64,000 bases of DNA from Clostridiaceae bacterium. GTDB lineage: Bacteria; Bacillota; Clostridia; Lachnospirales; Lachnospiraceae. The position numbers and the translations under genes are program-made. Location of the stretch: the NCBI GenBank assembly GCA_910575795.1, contig CAJTGE010000029.1:1-64000 (forward strand), written 5' to 3'. Positions 49,960 to 58,375 of the stretch are shown here, piece after piece; the stretch's first letter is position 1, and the number at the start of each line of letters is the position of its first letter. The notes under the pieces were generated by a model that did not search any database, was not told where the DNA came from, and saw nothing but the letters and a program-made list of their open reading frames with translations.

Positions 49960-51072
49960 TTAATTTGTGATAATTCTTTCTGTATCCTTGTCGAAAAGAT
50001 GGATTTTTTCCAGATCAAGGGCAAATTTCACGGTATCTCCCGGTCTGGCTGTGGTCCGCGGATTCACTCTTGCAGTGCAGTTTGTTCCCTCCACGTCAAA
50101 GTACAGGAATACCTCGGCGCCCAGCATCTCATATACGCGGATCGAGGCTGTCAGCACATTGCTGCCCGCTGCCGCCACAACCTCCGTCTCGTCGTGGAGA
50201 TCCTCCGGACGGATGCCCATGGTCACTTCCTTGCCGATGTAGCCGCCCTCTTCCAGCTTCTTCGCCTTTGCCTGCGGCAGGGTGATCACGCAGCCGCCAA
50301 AGCTTAAGGTCACGTCGGATCCGGCCTTCTGCACCTTTGCGTCCACCAGGTTCATCTGCGGCGCTCCGATAAAGCCGGCCACAAATTTATTCACCGGATG
50401 ATCGTACAGGTTCTGCGGCGTATCCACCTGCTGCACCACGCCGTCCTTCATTACCACGATACGGGTTCCCAGCGTCATGGCCTCTGTCTGATCATGGGTT
50501 ACATAGATAATCGTCGTGCCCAGTCTCTGATGGAGCTTGGAAATCTCGATACGCATCTGGCCTCTTAACTTGGCGTCTAAGTTGGACAGCGGCTCGTCCA
50601 TCAGGAACACCTTGGGATTACGCACAATCGCGCGCCCCATGGCCACGCGCTGTCTCTGGCCGCCGGACAGAGCCTTGGGCTTGCGGTCCAGAAGATGGGA
50701 CAAGTCAAGGATCCTCGCCGCATCCTCCACCAGGCGCTTGATCTCATCCTTCGGCACCTTGCGCAGCTTTAAGCCGAACGCCATGTTGTCAAATACCGTC
50801 ATATGCGGATACAGGGCGTAGTTCTGGAATACCATCGCGATATCCCTGTCCTTGGACTCCACATCATTCACCAGCTTGCCATCTATATATAATTCCCCTG
50901 AACTGATATCCTCAAGGCCGGCTACCATACGCAGCGTCGTGGATTTGCCGCAGCCCGACGGGCCTACAAAGATAACGAACTCCTTATCCTCAATCTCCAG
51001 ATTAAAATCCTTTACCGCTTCAAATCCATTGGGGTACTTTTTGCACACATTCTTTAACGATAAGCTTGCCAT
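49960..51072 (-). CDS. Sugar ABC transporter ATP-binding protein (UgpC/MsmX type)
   Basis: A 370-residue ABC ATPase. Walker A GPSGCGKS (37-44), signature LSGGQRQRVAMGRA near 135, Walker B VFLMDEPLSNLDA, and the C-terminal regulatory TOBE/OB domain (GIRPEDLHDE). It is alone, without permease genes, like MsmX, which serves several sugar importers. Starts behind AGGAGG. Confidence 0.92.
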   Translation of the reverse strand: MASLSLKNVCKKYPNGFEAVKDFNLEIEDKEFVIFVGPSGCGKSTTLRMVAGLEDISSGELYIDGKLVNDVESKDRDIAMVFQNYALYPHMTVFDNMAFGLKLRKVPKDEIKRLVEDAARILDLSHLLDRKPKALSGGQRQRVAMGRAIVRNPKVFLMDEPLSNLDAKLRGQMRIEISKLHQRLGTTIIYVTHDQTEAMTLGTRIVVMKDGVVQQVDTPQNLYDHPVNKFVAGFIGAPQMNLVDAKVQKAGSDVTLSFGGCVITLPQAKAKKLEEGGYIGKEVTMGIRPEDLHDETEVVAAAGSNVLTASIRVYEMLGAEVFLYFDVEGTNCTARVNPRTTARPGDTVKFALDLEKIHLFDKDTERIITN

Positions 51073-51445
51073 ATATATGATTCCTCCTGTTTCACCGTCC
51101 CATGCCGGAAGCCCTGCCGGCCCCGCATGCGCTGTTTGTTGTTCATCACTGACTATACTTTACCATGCCCCGGCTTTTCCGGCCATGTTTCAAATCACCA
51201 AAATCCGCTCTGACTTTTCGTGACTTTGTACAGGAGGAAATAAATATTGCTCAAAATGCTGAATTAATTGGATTTAATTTCTAAAATCCCATTTGAATTT
51301 GTAACAATTGTGTAATGCCAAACAAACTTTGTCAAAAACGTACAAACTTCCCTGTCTGAATCTGTGCAATACTCTTGATTATTTCTTTTGTTTGTGTATT
51401 TTATACAAATTTGGGACAGGCGCTTTGTTCCGGTTGTCTGAACGG
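51073..51445. other. Intergenic region
   Basis: AT-rich promoter region for the ABC ATPase. A GTTGTCTGAACGGTTAC half-unit of the dispersed repeat stands at about 51434-51450, beside the ridA stop. No gene is visible. Confidence 0.45.
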
Positions 51446-51829
51446 TTACGGTTTCACCGCAATGGCTTCCATCTCCATCAGCACATCCTTTGGCAGCCGG
51501 GCAACCTCCACGCAGGAGCGGGCCGGGCAGCGATCCGCGAAATACTTCGCGTAGATTCCGTTGATTGTGCCGAAATCCTCCATATTTTTGATAAAAACCG
51601 TGGTTTTAACCACATTCTCCAGAGAGGTTCCCGCCGCCTCCAGAAGATTCTTAACATTTTTGAGAACCTGCTCCGCCTGCGCCTCAATCCCCTCCGGAAT
51701 CACGCCCGTCGCAGGATCCACCGGAATCTGCCCGGATGTGTAAATCATGCCGCAGGCTTCCACTGCCTGTGAATAAGGGCCTATAGCGGCCGGCGCTTTC
51801 TCTGTGCTTATAATCTGTTTCATATCCAC
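51446..51829 (-). CDS. ridA: RidA-family reactive-intermediate deaminase
   Basis: A 127-residue protein that hydrolyses enamine/imine intermediates such as 2-aminoacrylate. Signatures: KAPAAIGPYSQAVEACGMIYTSGQIPVDPATG, VLKNVKNLLEAAG, VVKTTVFIKNMEDFGTINGIYAKYF, PARSCVEVARLPKDVLMEMEAIA, including the conserved Arg in the RSC segment. Directly downstream of the S1-domain gene, 13 bases away. Confidence 0.93.
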   Translation of the reverse strand: MDMKQIISTEKAPAAIGPYSQAVEACGMIYTSGQIPVDPATGVIPEGIEAQAEQVLKNVKNLLEAAGTSLENVVKTTVFIKNMEDFGTINGIYAKYFADRCPARSCVEVARLPKDVLMEMEAIAVKP

Positions 51830-51842
51830 TGTTCTCCTTTCA

Positions 51843-52679
51843 TTAACCGATCCGGCGGATACCGGTCTTTGTAATCTCGATCTTCCCTTCCTTTAAGAGA
51901 TGCCCCACGGCCCGCTTAAATGCATTCTTGCTGAGGCTGAATTCCCGGCGGATGATCTCAGGGCTGACTCTGTCATTAAAGGGCAGCGCGCCGTCATAGC
52001 GATCGATGGCCGACAGGATCTGTTCAGCGTCCGTCCCGATCTGCAGATGCGCCTTATCGCGCAGGCTCAAATCCAGCTTCCCGTCCTCCCGGATCTTAGT
52101 CACCCGGGCTTTGACCACCTCGCCCGGATGGATGCTCCCGTACAGCTCCTTCTTTGGGATCAGGCCAAAATATCTGTCCTGTACGGCCACAAACGCCCCC
52201 AGGTTCTCATTGTTTTCATACACGCGCGCCTCAACCCAGTCGTCCTTTTTACACGGGGACTCATTGCTCAGATAAGGATAAACCCGCATCGTTGCGGCAA
52301 GCCGCCCGCTCTTATCCACATAGAGCGCCACCAGGCACTCCTCCCCGGCCCGGACCCTGTGGTTCTGCTCCTTAAAGGGAAGCAGCAGATCCTTTTCAAG
52401 GCCCATATCCAGAAACGCCCCGATCTTTGACGTGTCCTTTACCGTGAGGACCGCCGTCTCCCCCACCTCAAGCTTCGGCTCGGCCGTCGTTGCGATCAGG
52501 CGATCCTCCGAATCCTTGTAGATAAACACCCAAAGCGCGTCTCCCGCCTTTGTTCCCTCCGGAACCTGTTTTTTGGGAAGCAGGACAGCGGCGCTGTCAT
52601 CCTCTTTTTCCCCCAGATATACGCCAAACTCCTTCTCCCTGAGCACCTTAAGCTCCTGTCTTTTACCAAGCTCAATCAT
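51843..52679 (-). CDS. CvfB-like protein with S1 domains
   Basis: A 278-residue RNA-binding protein. Three S1-like segments: VGETAVLTVKDTSKIGAFLDMGLEKDLLLP (about 70-105), WVEARVYENNENLGAFVAVQDRYFGLIPKKE (about 145-175), GEVVKARVTKIREDGKLDLSLRDKAH. A winged-helix C-terminus follows (SPEIIRREFSLSKNAFKRAVGHLLKEGKIEI). CvfB proteins affect virulence factor expression in staphylococci. Same strand and close to ridA and the thioesterase gene. Confidence 0.85.
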   Translation of the reverse strand: MIELGKRQELKVLREKEFGVYLGEKEDDSAAVLLPKKQVPEGTKAGDALWVFIYKDSEDRLIATTAEPKLEVGETAVLTVKDTSKIGAFLDMGLEKDLLLPFKEQNHRVRAGEECLVALYVDKSGRLAATMRVYPYLSNESPCKKDDWVEARVYENNENLGAFVAVQDRYFGLIPKKELYGSIHPGEVVKARVTKIREDGKLDLSLRDKAHLQIGTDAEQILSAIDRYDGALPFNDRVSPEIIRREFSLSKNAFKRAVGHLLKEGKIEITKTGIRRIG

Positions 52680-52708
52680 GTCATTCGTCCTCTCTTTTTT
52701 GTAACCGC

Positions 52709-53422
52709 TCAGCCGTCTTTTGCCATCCAGATATTCGCATACGGCGTCCCGCTTTCATCCTGAAGGGAGACTACATATCCCTCCTGTATTCTGGCAATCT
52801 TCGGATACAGCCGATCCCCCTGCGCCGCTGCCTTTTTATACTCTGCCCTAAGCTCCCGGACAAAAAAACTCTCCGGCAGAAGTTCCCTGGCAATGGACAC
52901 ATACTGCGCATTGTTCACATGCCGGTTCGTATCCAGATGACGCCGTTCCACGGCCACGGGCTCTCCTGCCTCGTATTCCGGCGGAAGAATGATCCGGCGC
53001 GGCGCGGGAGGCAGGTTCAGCGCCTCCTCTCCCGGCCCGTATCCGCGTATCTCATCCTCTGTCACCCTCGCCGGGCGGCGGCGCTCCAAATCATAGAAAA
53101 ACCAGCAGGAATCCGCCTGCGCCAGATACTCCCCCGCCTCGTCGGCAATCGTAAAATTCCGGTATCCGTAAATTCCCCTAAAGCCGTGGGGCCAGGTGCT
53201 GATGCGTATCCGCTCCCCAAAAGACGGACGGCGGTGAAATACAACCTGCCAGGAGCTCAGCCACCAGGCCCGCCGCTTCTCTCTCAGGGACGAAAACCCC
53301 ATCCCCAGATCCTCGGACTGAAACGTCGAACAGTCCTGAAAATAATTCAAAGCCCCCTCCAGGGAAAGCCTTCCCGATTCATCCGATTCACTGTAGCGCA
53401 CTCTGCTCTCAAATGTATACAT
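52709..53422 (-). CDS. Acyl-ACP thioesterase
   Basis: A 237-residue double-hotdog thioesterase that releases fatty acids from acyl carrier protein. Signatures: YFQDCSTFQSEDLG, AWWLSSWQVVFHRRPSFGERIRISTWP, and VERRHLDTNRHVNNAQYVSIARELLP with the N-H catalytic pair. Starts with ATG near GAGGTG. First of a probable three-gene unit with the S1 protein and ridA. Confidence 0.9.
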   Translation of the reverse strand: MYTFESRVRYSESDESGRLSLEGALNYFQDCSTFQSEDLGMGFSSLREKRRAWWLSSWQVVFHRRPSFGERIRISTWPHGFRGIYGYRNFTIADEAGEYLAQADSCWFFYDLERRRPARVTEDEIRGYGPGEEALNLPPAPRRIILPPEYEAGEPVAVERRHLDTNRHVNNAQYVSIARELLPESFFVRELRAEYKKAAAQGDRLYPKIARIQEGYVVSLQDESGTPYANIWMAKDG

Positions 53423-53530
53423 GCTTCACCTCTGTGACTGTAGATTCAGCCGTAACGATCGTTTGCTGCGGCAGCGTCCTTCCTATTATAGCGTATTTGG
53501 AGAGGGTTGTCTATCACCGGTATGGCCGTC

Positions 53531-53764
53531 GTAACAGTTCAGACAGATCTGCGACCGTACGAAAGTATAGAGCGGCCGCGGGCATACGGCCATCGCGAAG
53601 CGATTCTAAATGGCAGTCGTTACTGTTCACGGCTCCGCCGTTCACAGCAACATGATGCACACAAAATGGGCAGACTGCCCATTTTCGCGCCTGCTGCCCC
53701 CGGGTTTTCTGTGACCTTCGCTCACAAAAAACACCTCGCGGAATACTACCCGTGAACAGTAACT
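53531..53764. repeat. Dispersed intergenic repeat, copy 2, with a second hairpin unit
   Basis: GTAACAGTTCAGACAG (53531-53546) to GTTACTGTTC (53619-53628) is the inverted relative of 32577-32689, with the same inner GGCATACGGCC..CGAAGCG stem. GTTACTGTTCAC (53619-53630) and GTGAACAGTAAC (53753-53764) frame a second unit with AAATGGGCAGactgCCCATTT. Confidence 0.75.
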
Positions 53765-53875
53765 GGCAGTCATCTGAACTGTTGCAATAATTATAACAGG
53801 CATTGACAAACCCGCGCCAGCATTTTACAATGAAACTGCATCCCGCCAAATTTGAAACAGGAGATTCAACAGGAA

Positions 53876-54640
53876 ATGGACAAAGAAACCGTATCATCAA
53901 CCACGCCGCAGGTCAGCTCCGTAATTCACGCCACAAAAATTCTGGAGTTTTATGCCGCCCAGCGTGAAGAATATTTAAGTCTGACAGAAATCAGCAAAGC
54001 GCTGCATATGCATAAAACCACCGTATACCGCATTTTGCGGACACTGCAGTCCGTCGGCTGGATCGAGCAGTCCAGCGCCAACGGCCGCTACCGCCTCGGG
54101 ACCGGCATCCTGCTTGTTGCCTCCGCCGTATCGGTCCACCGGACGACCCGAAGCCTCATTGCGGAGGAAATGCGCAAATTGTCGGAGCTTCACAACGAAA
54201 CCGTCGTTCTCTCCGCGCTTCGCGGAAATATCGGGATCTGTGTTGACATGGTAAAATCACGCCACAGCCTTTCGATCTCCCCGGAAAACGGCTATATTGT
54301 CCCTCTGGAGCGCGGGGCCACCGGAAAGACCCTGCTGGCCTCCCAGCCGCAGGATGTCATCCATATGATCCTCGGAACCTACCCGTCCGATGAGGCGGCC
54401 GCGCTGGAACGCCAGCTCCGCGGCATACAGAGGGACGGCTACTGTATTTCCGAAAGCGAAGTCGATATGGGCGTGGCCGCAATTGCGGTTCCGCTCCCGT
54501 TAAACGACTGTACATACACACTCACGATTTCAGGGCCCATGGAACGGCTGAAGCAGTTAGGCTACCATGTCCTTAAGGAATCGCTTATGCAGACTGCTAA
54601 CAGTATCATACAAAAAAGCACGTATCTGGACCGCGCCTGA
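53876..54640 (+). CDS. IclR-family regulator
   Basis: A 254-residue regulator. Winged helix at the N-terminus (YLSLTEISKALHMHKTTVYRILRTLQSVGWIEQ) and effector domain behind it (RRLxTGILL-like RLGTGILLVASAV, LERGATGKTLLAS, GVAAIAVPLP). I start at ATG 53876; a TTG eight codons earlier is possible. It faces the ureohydrolase-symporter-HutD operon across a terminator and is its likely regulator. Confidence 0.88.
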   Translation: MDKETVSSTTPQVSSVIHATKILEFYAAQREEYLSLTEISKALHMHKTTVYRILRTLQSVGWIEQSSANGRYRLGTGILLVASAVSVHRTTRSLIAEEMRKLSELHNETVVLSALRGNIGICVDMVKSRHSLSISPENGYIVPLERGATGKTLLASQPQDVIHMILGTYPSDEAAALERQLRGIQRDGYCISESEVDMGVAAIAVPLPLNDCTYTLTISGPMERLKQLGYHVLKESLMQTANSIIQKSTYLDRA

Positions 54641-54685
54641 AAAACGGCCGGCGCACATTCGCGCGGCGGCGCGGGAAGGACGTAA

Positions 54686-54725
54686 AGAGGCCCGGGGCGT
54701 GTTCTTGCCACGCCGCCGGGCCTCT
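54686..54725. terminator. Bidirectional terminator
   Basis: AGAGGCCCGGGGCGT and ACGCC.CCGGGCCTCT, between the convergent iclR-type and hutD-like genes. Confidence 0.75.
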
Positions 54726-54783
54726 CTGCATCTAACAAAAAATCATCTCACAAAATCAGGCGCAGCGAGATCCTGACAGCGCA

Positions 54784-55377
54784 TTATCCGATTTCATATG
54801 CTTCCGCTGCCATGAGCGCCGCATCTTCCCCGCATTCGATTTGGATCGTTCCCCCGCCCGCCGCGGCAAACGCATCGCCCGCGGCAAACGGCTCTTCATC
54901 CGCCCCGGAGCGTATCCGTCCGGAGCCCCTGATGCAGTAAAGTATCACCGAGCGGCTCCGCCCCCTGCTTTCCTGTGCCGCGCGTACCTCTCCCTGCTCC
55001 CCTTTTTCAAGAGACAGGAATGACAGCCCGCCCCCGCATCGCCCTTTGCGGAGCATCAGGTTAAAATCTGTGCATTTTCCATAAGAATGCGTGGATACCC
55101 CGCCGTCAAAGCAATAGACAAAGCCGGGCGTTAATCGGATTCTCCCTCCGTCTCCGTGTTCCAGAAGCATCTCCCCGTCAATGACTGAAATAAACCGCTT
55201 ATAATCCGGGAGCGCTGTAAAGCCGCTCTCATCCAGAAACACGACAGCAGAGCTGACGCGCCAAAGAAAATCCCGTTTTTCATAGTCCGCGCCGTCCGGA
55301 AAGATAGCGAGCTGCCTTGTAATGCCGCCGCTCCATTCGCTGACGCGCAAATCAGTTCCCCTGATCCGGATAAGCAT
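54784..55377 (-). CDS. HutD-family protein
   Basis: A 197-residue cupin-fold protein (MLIRIRGTDLRVSEWSGGITRQLAIFPDGADY, DFLWRVSSAVV, FTALPDYKRFISVIDGEMLLEHG, HSYGKCTDFNLML), as in HutD/Ves. HutD occurs in histidine-use operons and may bind formimidoylglutamate or limit the pathway. ATG 55377 chosen by family alignment; the frame opens at 55407. Last of a three-gene operon with the symporter and the ureohydrolase. Confidence 0.85.
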   Translation of the reverse strand: MLIRIRGTDLRVSEWSGGITRQLAIFPDGADYEKRDFLWRVSSAVVFLDESGFTALPDYKRFISVIDGEMLLEHGDGGRIRLTPGFVYCFDGGVSTHSYGKCTDFNLMLRKGRCGGGLSFLSLEKGEQGEVRAAQESRGRSRSVILYCIRGSGRIRSGADEEPFAAGDAFAAAGGGTIQIECGEDAALMAAEAYEIG

Positions 55378-55424
55378 GTGATCCGTCTCCCCCTTTCGGC
55401 TGGCCAAAACATTTTTCCAATACG

Positions 55425-56666
55425 CTATCCAATATATCCCTGAACAAACGTCTTGATAAACCAGATCGTCTGCGGCTGATAAATGATATCCACCAGGAAG
55501 GCCCCTACTATGGGGACGATCATCATTGCCCTCCTGGACATGCCGTACTGCTCATTGACTGCCGTCATGTTTACAATCGCAGAGGGGGTCGCCCCCAGGC
55601 TGTGCCCGCAGAGCCCTGAGCACATAACAGCCGCATCGTAATTCTTTCCAAGGATGCGGAATACGATAAAGTAGCTCGCCAGCACCATGAATACCACCTG
55701 GCATACCAGAACCGCCAGAACGCCGCCGATCAGGCCGGATAACTCCCACAGCTTGAGCGTCATCAGCGCAATGGAGAGATACAGGGACAGCATTACGTCG
55801 CCGATCCCGTCAACAAGTGAAAAATCAAACCTGTAAAACCGCAGCTTCTCGTTCATGTTGCGCACAAGCACGGCCACAAACATCGCGCCTACATATGTCG
55901 GAAAGCTCATGCCAATCCATTTGCCGATCCATTCCGAAACCATCATCCCGGCTGCCATGCATAAGAGAATAGCAGCCACATTCTTCATAACATCAAGGCC
56001 GCTCAGCTTATCATCCGAGGCCGCGTTAATCCTGCTGACATCCATATCAAAATTCTGTTCCTGATCTGCTTTTAAGCTGTGCTTAACAATCAGACGGCGT
56101 CCCACCGGACCGCCGACCATCACGGCACTGATCAGGCCAAACGTGGCCGCCGCCGCGCCGACTAGCTGCGCCGAGGCAAAGCCCATCTCCTCAAATGTAC
56201 TGCCGTACGCCGCCGCGGCCCCGTGCCCGCCCACCATGGAAATAGCGCTCGAAAGCAGCGCGTACGGCGCGTCCAGCCCGACCAGCCTGCCAACCGAAAT
56301 ACCAATAATATTCTGGCAGAGGGAGACAACTCCGGCTATAAACCAGTATACAAAAAGCATGACGCCGCCTTTTTTCAGAAGCTCAAGGCTGGCCCCAAGC
56401 CCCACTGTCGTAAAAAACGCCAGCATAAACGGCGACTGAAAATACGAGTCAAAGGTAAAGGAAAACGTGTTTGTCATATGTCCGGCAAAGGTGACAAACA
56501 TAAACAGGAATCCGCCGATTACCGGGGCCGGGATGCAATACTTTTCCAGCGGCTTTACCTTACTTTTCACGAAATACCCGAGCAGCAGCAATATCGAAGC
56601 CATAGCAACTGTCATAATGGCGTTTACATTGATAGTAAAAACATGATCCAATGTTTCAAATGTCAT
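55425..56666 (-). CDS. Sodium/glutamate symporter, GltS-like
   Basis: A 413-residue membrane protein with about ten helices. The inverted-repeat glycine-rich loops are visible (YALLSSAISMVGGHGAAAAYGSTFEEMG and CSGLCGHSLGATPSAIVNM), the family's reentrant regions. It imports glutamate or a similar acid with sodium. Lies 20 bases after the ureohydrolase, so the imported or produced compound is probably related to the product of that enzyme. Confidence 0.9.
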   Translation of the reverse strand: MTFETLDHVFTINVNAIMTVAMASILLLLGYFVKSKVKPLEKYCIPAPVIGGFLFMFVTFAGHMTNTFSFTFDSYFQSPFMLAFFTTVGLGASLELLKKGGVMLFVYWFIAGVVSLCQNIIGISVGRLVGLDAPYALLSSAISMVGGHGAAAAYGSTFEEMGFASAQLVGAAAATFGLISAVMVGGPVGRRLIVKHSLKADQEQNFDMDVSRINAASDDKLSGLDVMKNVAAILLCMAAGMMVSEWIGKWIGMSFPTYVGAMFVAVLVRNMNEKLRFYRFDFSLVDGIGDVMLSLYLSIALMTLKLWELSGLIGGVLAVLVCQVVFMVLASYFIVFRILGKNYDAAVMCSGLCGHSLGATPSAIVNMTAVNEQYGMSRRAMMIVPIVGAFLVDIIYQPQTIWFIKTFVQGYIG

Positions 56667-56686
56667 CTTACGTCCCTCCGCGCCTT

Positions 56687-57652
56687 TTACTCCTTTTCCT
56701 CTTTCGCTTTTGTTGCAAAATTCAAAATATCAGAAATCATACGCGCCGCCAGATATGCGGTTGTATCCACGCCGTCATCATACGGGGGAGCCACCTCGGT
56801 TAAAGTAATGCCGATAATTTCCGCCGATCCTGCAATTGCCTCAAACATATCCGCCATCTCCTCATACCAGAAGCCGCCGAACATCGGAGAGGCAGTGGCC
56901 CTTGCGCACGAAGCGTCCATAACATCAATATCAATCGCAATAAACACCTTTTTATCCGGCTTAAATTCATTCAGGATCGCCTGAATCCCGGCTGCCCGCG
57001 TCTGCTTAACGGAATATATCATATCGCCATGAGCCTTTGCATCCGCAAAATCATCCGGCCCGCTGCTGCCCGCCCCGCGCACTCCCAGGTGAAGAATCCG
57101 GCCGACATAGCGAAGGCCGGCTGCGTTGCGCATCGGCGCCCCGTTAAAATATTTCTGCCCGCCGACCGGCTTCGTCCAGTCCAGATGCGCGTCAAAGTGA
57201 ATGATATCAAAGCTTCCCGCCGCTTCCATCCCCTTGATCACCGGATATCCGATCGCACAGTCACCCCCCAGGACAACCGGCATCACACCCTTTTCGGCGA
57301 GAATCCGCACCGCCGCCTCAATATTGTCCGATGTCTGCACCCAATCCCCGGGCACATAATCTACATCGCCGCAGTCCGCCACTGTCCAGCGGTCGCTGTC
57401 CATATAAAATTTCCCTCTTTCCGAATCATAGGTTCCTCCCGGCTTATATGAAAAACGGGTGGATGCAATGCGGATCCCTCTCGGCCCCAGGCGGCATCCG
57501 GTTCTTCCCTGGATCGCCAGATCAGAAGGCGCTCCCAAAATCGCGATATCCGCATCTATATTGCGGATGTCCTGGCACATCTGCGTTTTGGCAAAGGTTG
57601 CAATACCGGTTGGAGCCATATTAAGCGGTTTACTGAGACTAAAATTGTTCAT
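56687..57652 (-). CDS. Ureohydrolase (agmatinase/formimidoylglutamase family)
   Basis: A 321-residue member of the arginase superfamily, using two Mn ions. Motifs: FDAHLDW (D154, H156, D158) and AIDIDVMDAS (D241, D243). The first motif, normally GGDH, is GGDC here: C132 replaces the metal-binding histidine. The length fits agmatinases. With HutD and GltS-like genes the substrate could be formimidoylglutamate or a guanidino acid, not agmatine. Promoter region upstream (57653-57840) is AT-rich. Start behind GGAGG. Confidence 0.85.
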   Translation of the reverse strand: MNNFSLSKPLNMAPTGIATFAKTQMCQDIRNIDADIAILGAPSDLAIQGRTGCRLGPRGIRIASTRFSYKPGGTYDSERGKFYMDSDRWTVADCGDVDYVPGDWVQTSDNIEAAVRILAEKGVMPVVLGGDCAIGYPVIKGMEAAGSFDIIHFDAHLDWTKPVGGQKYFNGAPMRNAAGLRYVGRILHLGVRGAGSSGPDDFADAKAHGDMIYSVKQTRAAGIQAILNEFKPDKKVFIAIDIDVMDASCARATASPMFGGFWYEEMADMFEAIAGSAEIIGITLTEVAPPYDDGVDTTAYLAARMISDILNFATKAKEEKE

Positions 57653-57845
57653 GTTTTCCTCCTTTAGACACTATTTAGAAATTAAGTTCAATATTGTGTT
57701 TTTATGCGCATAGTATACGATATAAAAAACAGTATGTCAATATATTTTGGATATTTTGTTATCTATTTTGAAAAATAGACACTATAATGAAATTATATTG
57801 CTATAAACTGACTCACAGGAAACCTGTATAACTGCGGGACGGCAT

Positions 57846-57894
57846 AAAAAAACGCTGTAAAACCGGCAAACCACAATTTTCCGGTTTTACAGCG
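57846..57894 (-). terminator. Rho-independent terminator
   Basis: CGCTGTAAAACCGG and CCGGTTTTACAGCG with a T run on the minus strand, 15 bases past the ylmC-like stop. Confidence 0.85.
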
Positions 57895-57908
57895 CGCATT
57901 CGGCCCGT

Positions 57909-58157
57909 CTACTCCTTCTCCTTCTTCTCCTTCAATTCCACTAAAATAATGTCATCCCCTATCTGGCAGATATCGCAGAAGGGAATGACATATTCTTTTT
58001 CACGGCCCAGAAAGCCCCATATACAGCCAGGCCCCGGTACAATGATGGCCGTGATCTTTCCGGTCTGGATATCAAAATCCACATCGCCCACAAAGCCCAG
58101 CCGCCGGCAGTCCTTTACATTGATTACTTCCTTTTGCTTCAGATCGCAGATCCTCAA
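57909..58157 (-). CDS. YlmC/YmxH-family sporulation protein
   Basis: An 82-residue PRC-barrel protein: LRICDLKQKEVINVKDCRRLGFVGDVDFD, then VPGPGCIWGFLGREKEYVIPF, QIGDDIILVEL. Family members are sporulation-linked in Firmicutes; function unknown. TTG 58157 is preferred since GGAGGG lies eight bases before it and family members start MRIC; the frame opens at 58253. Confidence 0.85.
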   Translation of the reverse strand: MRICDLKQKEVINVKDCRRLGFVGDVDFDIQTGKITAIIVPGPGCIWGFLGREKEYVIPFCDICQIGDDIILVELKEKKEKE

Positions 58158-58375
58158 ATCAAGTCCCTCCGGACCGTTCCTTATCCCTATTATATGCAGA
58201 AAAAACGGCCGGGAGCCTGTACATCCATGCAAACATTCCGGCAAATTCCACACCTGATATCCGCCGTTATTTGCGCATCGCCGTACAGATCCCGCGCCGC
58301 CTCCTCACAGAAAAAACGGTTTAAACGTCACATTACCGTTATAATATGGATCGCAGTTGTTACCGCTCCCGTCCT
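58158..58375. other. Intergenic region
   Basis: No gene, repeat or terminator seen; likely promoter of the ylmC-like gene. Confidence 0.4.
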
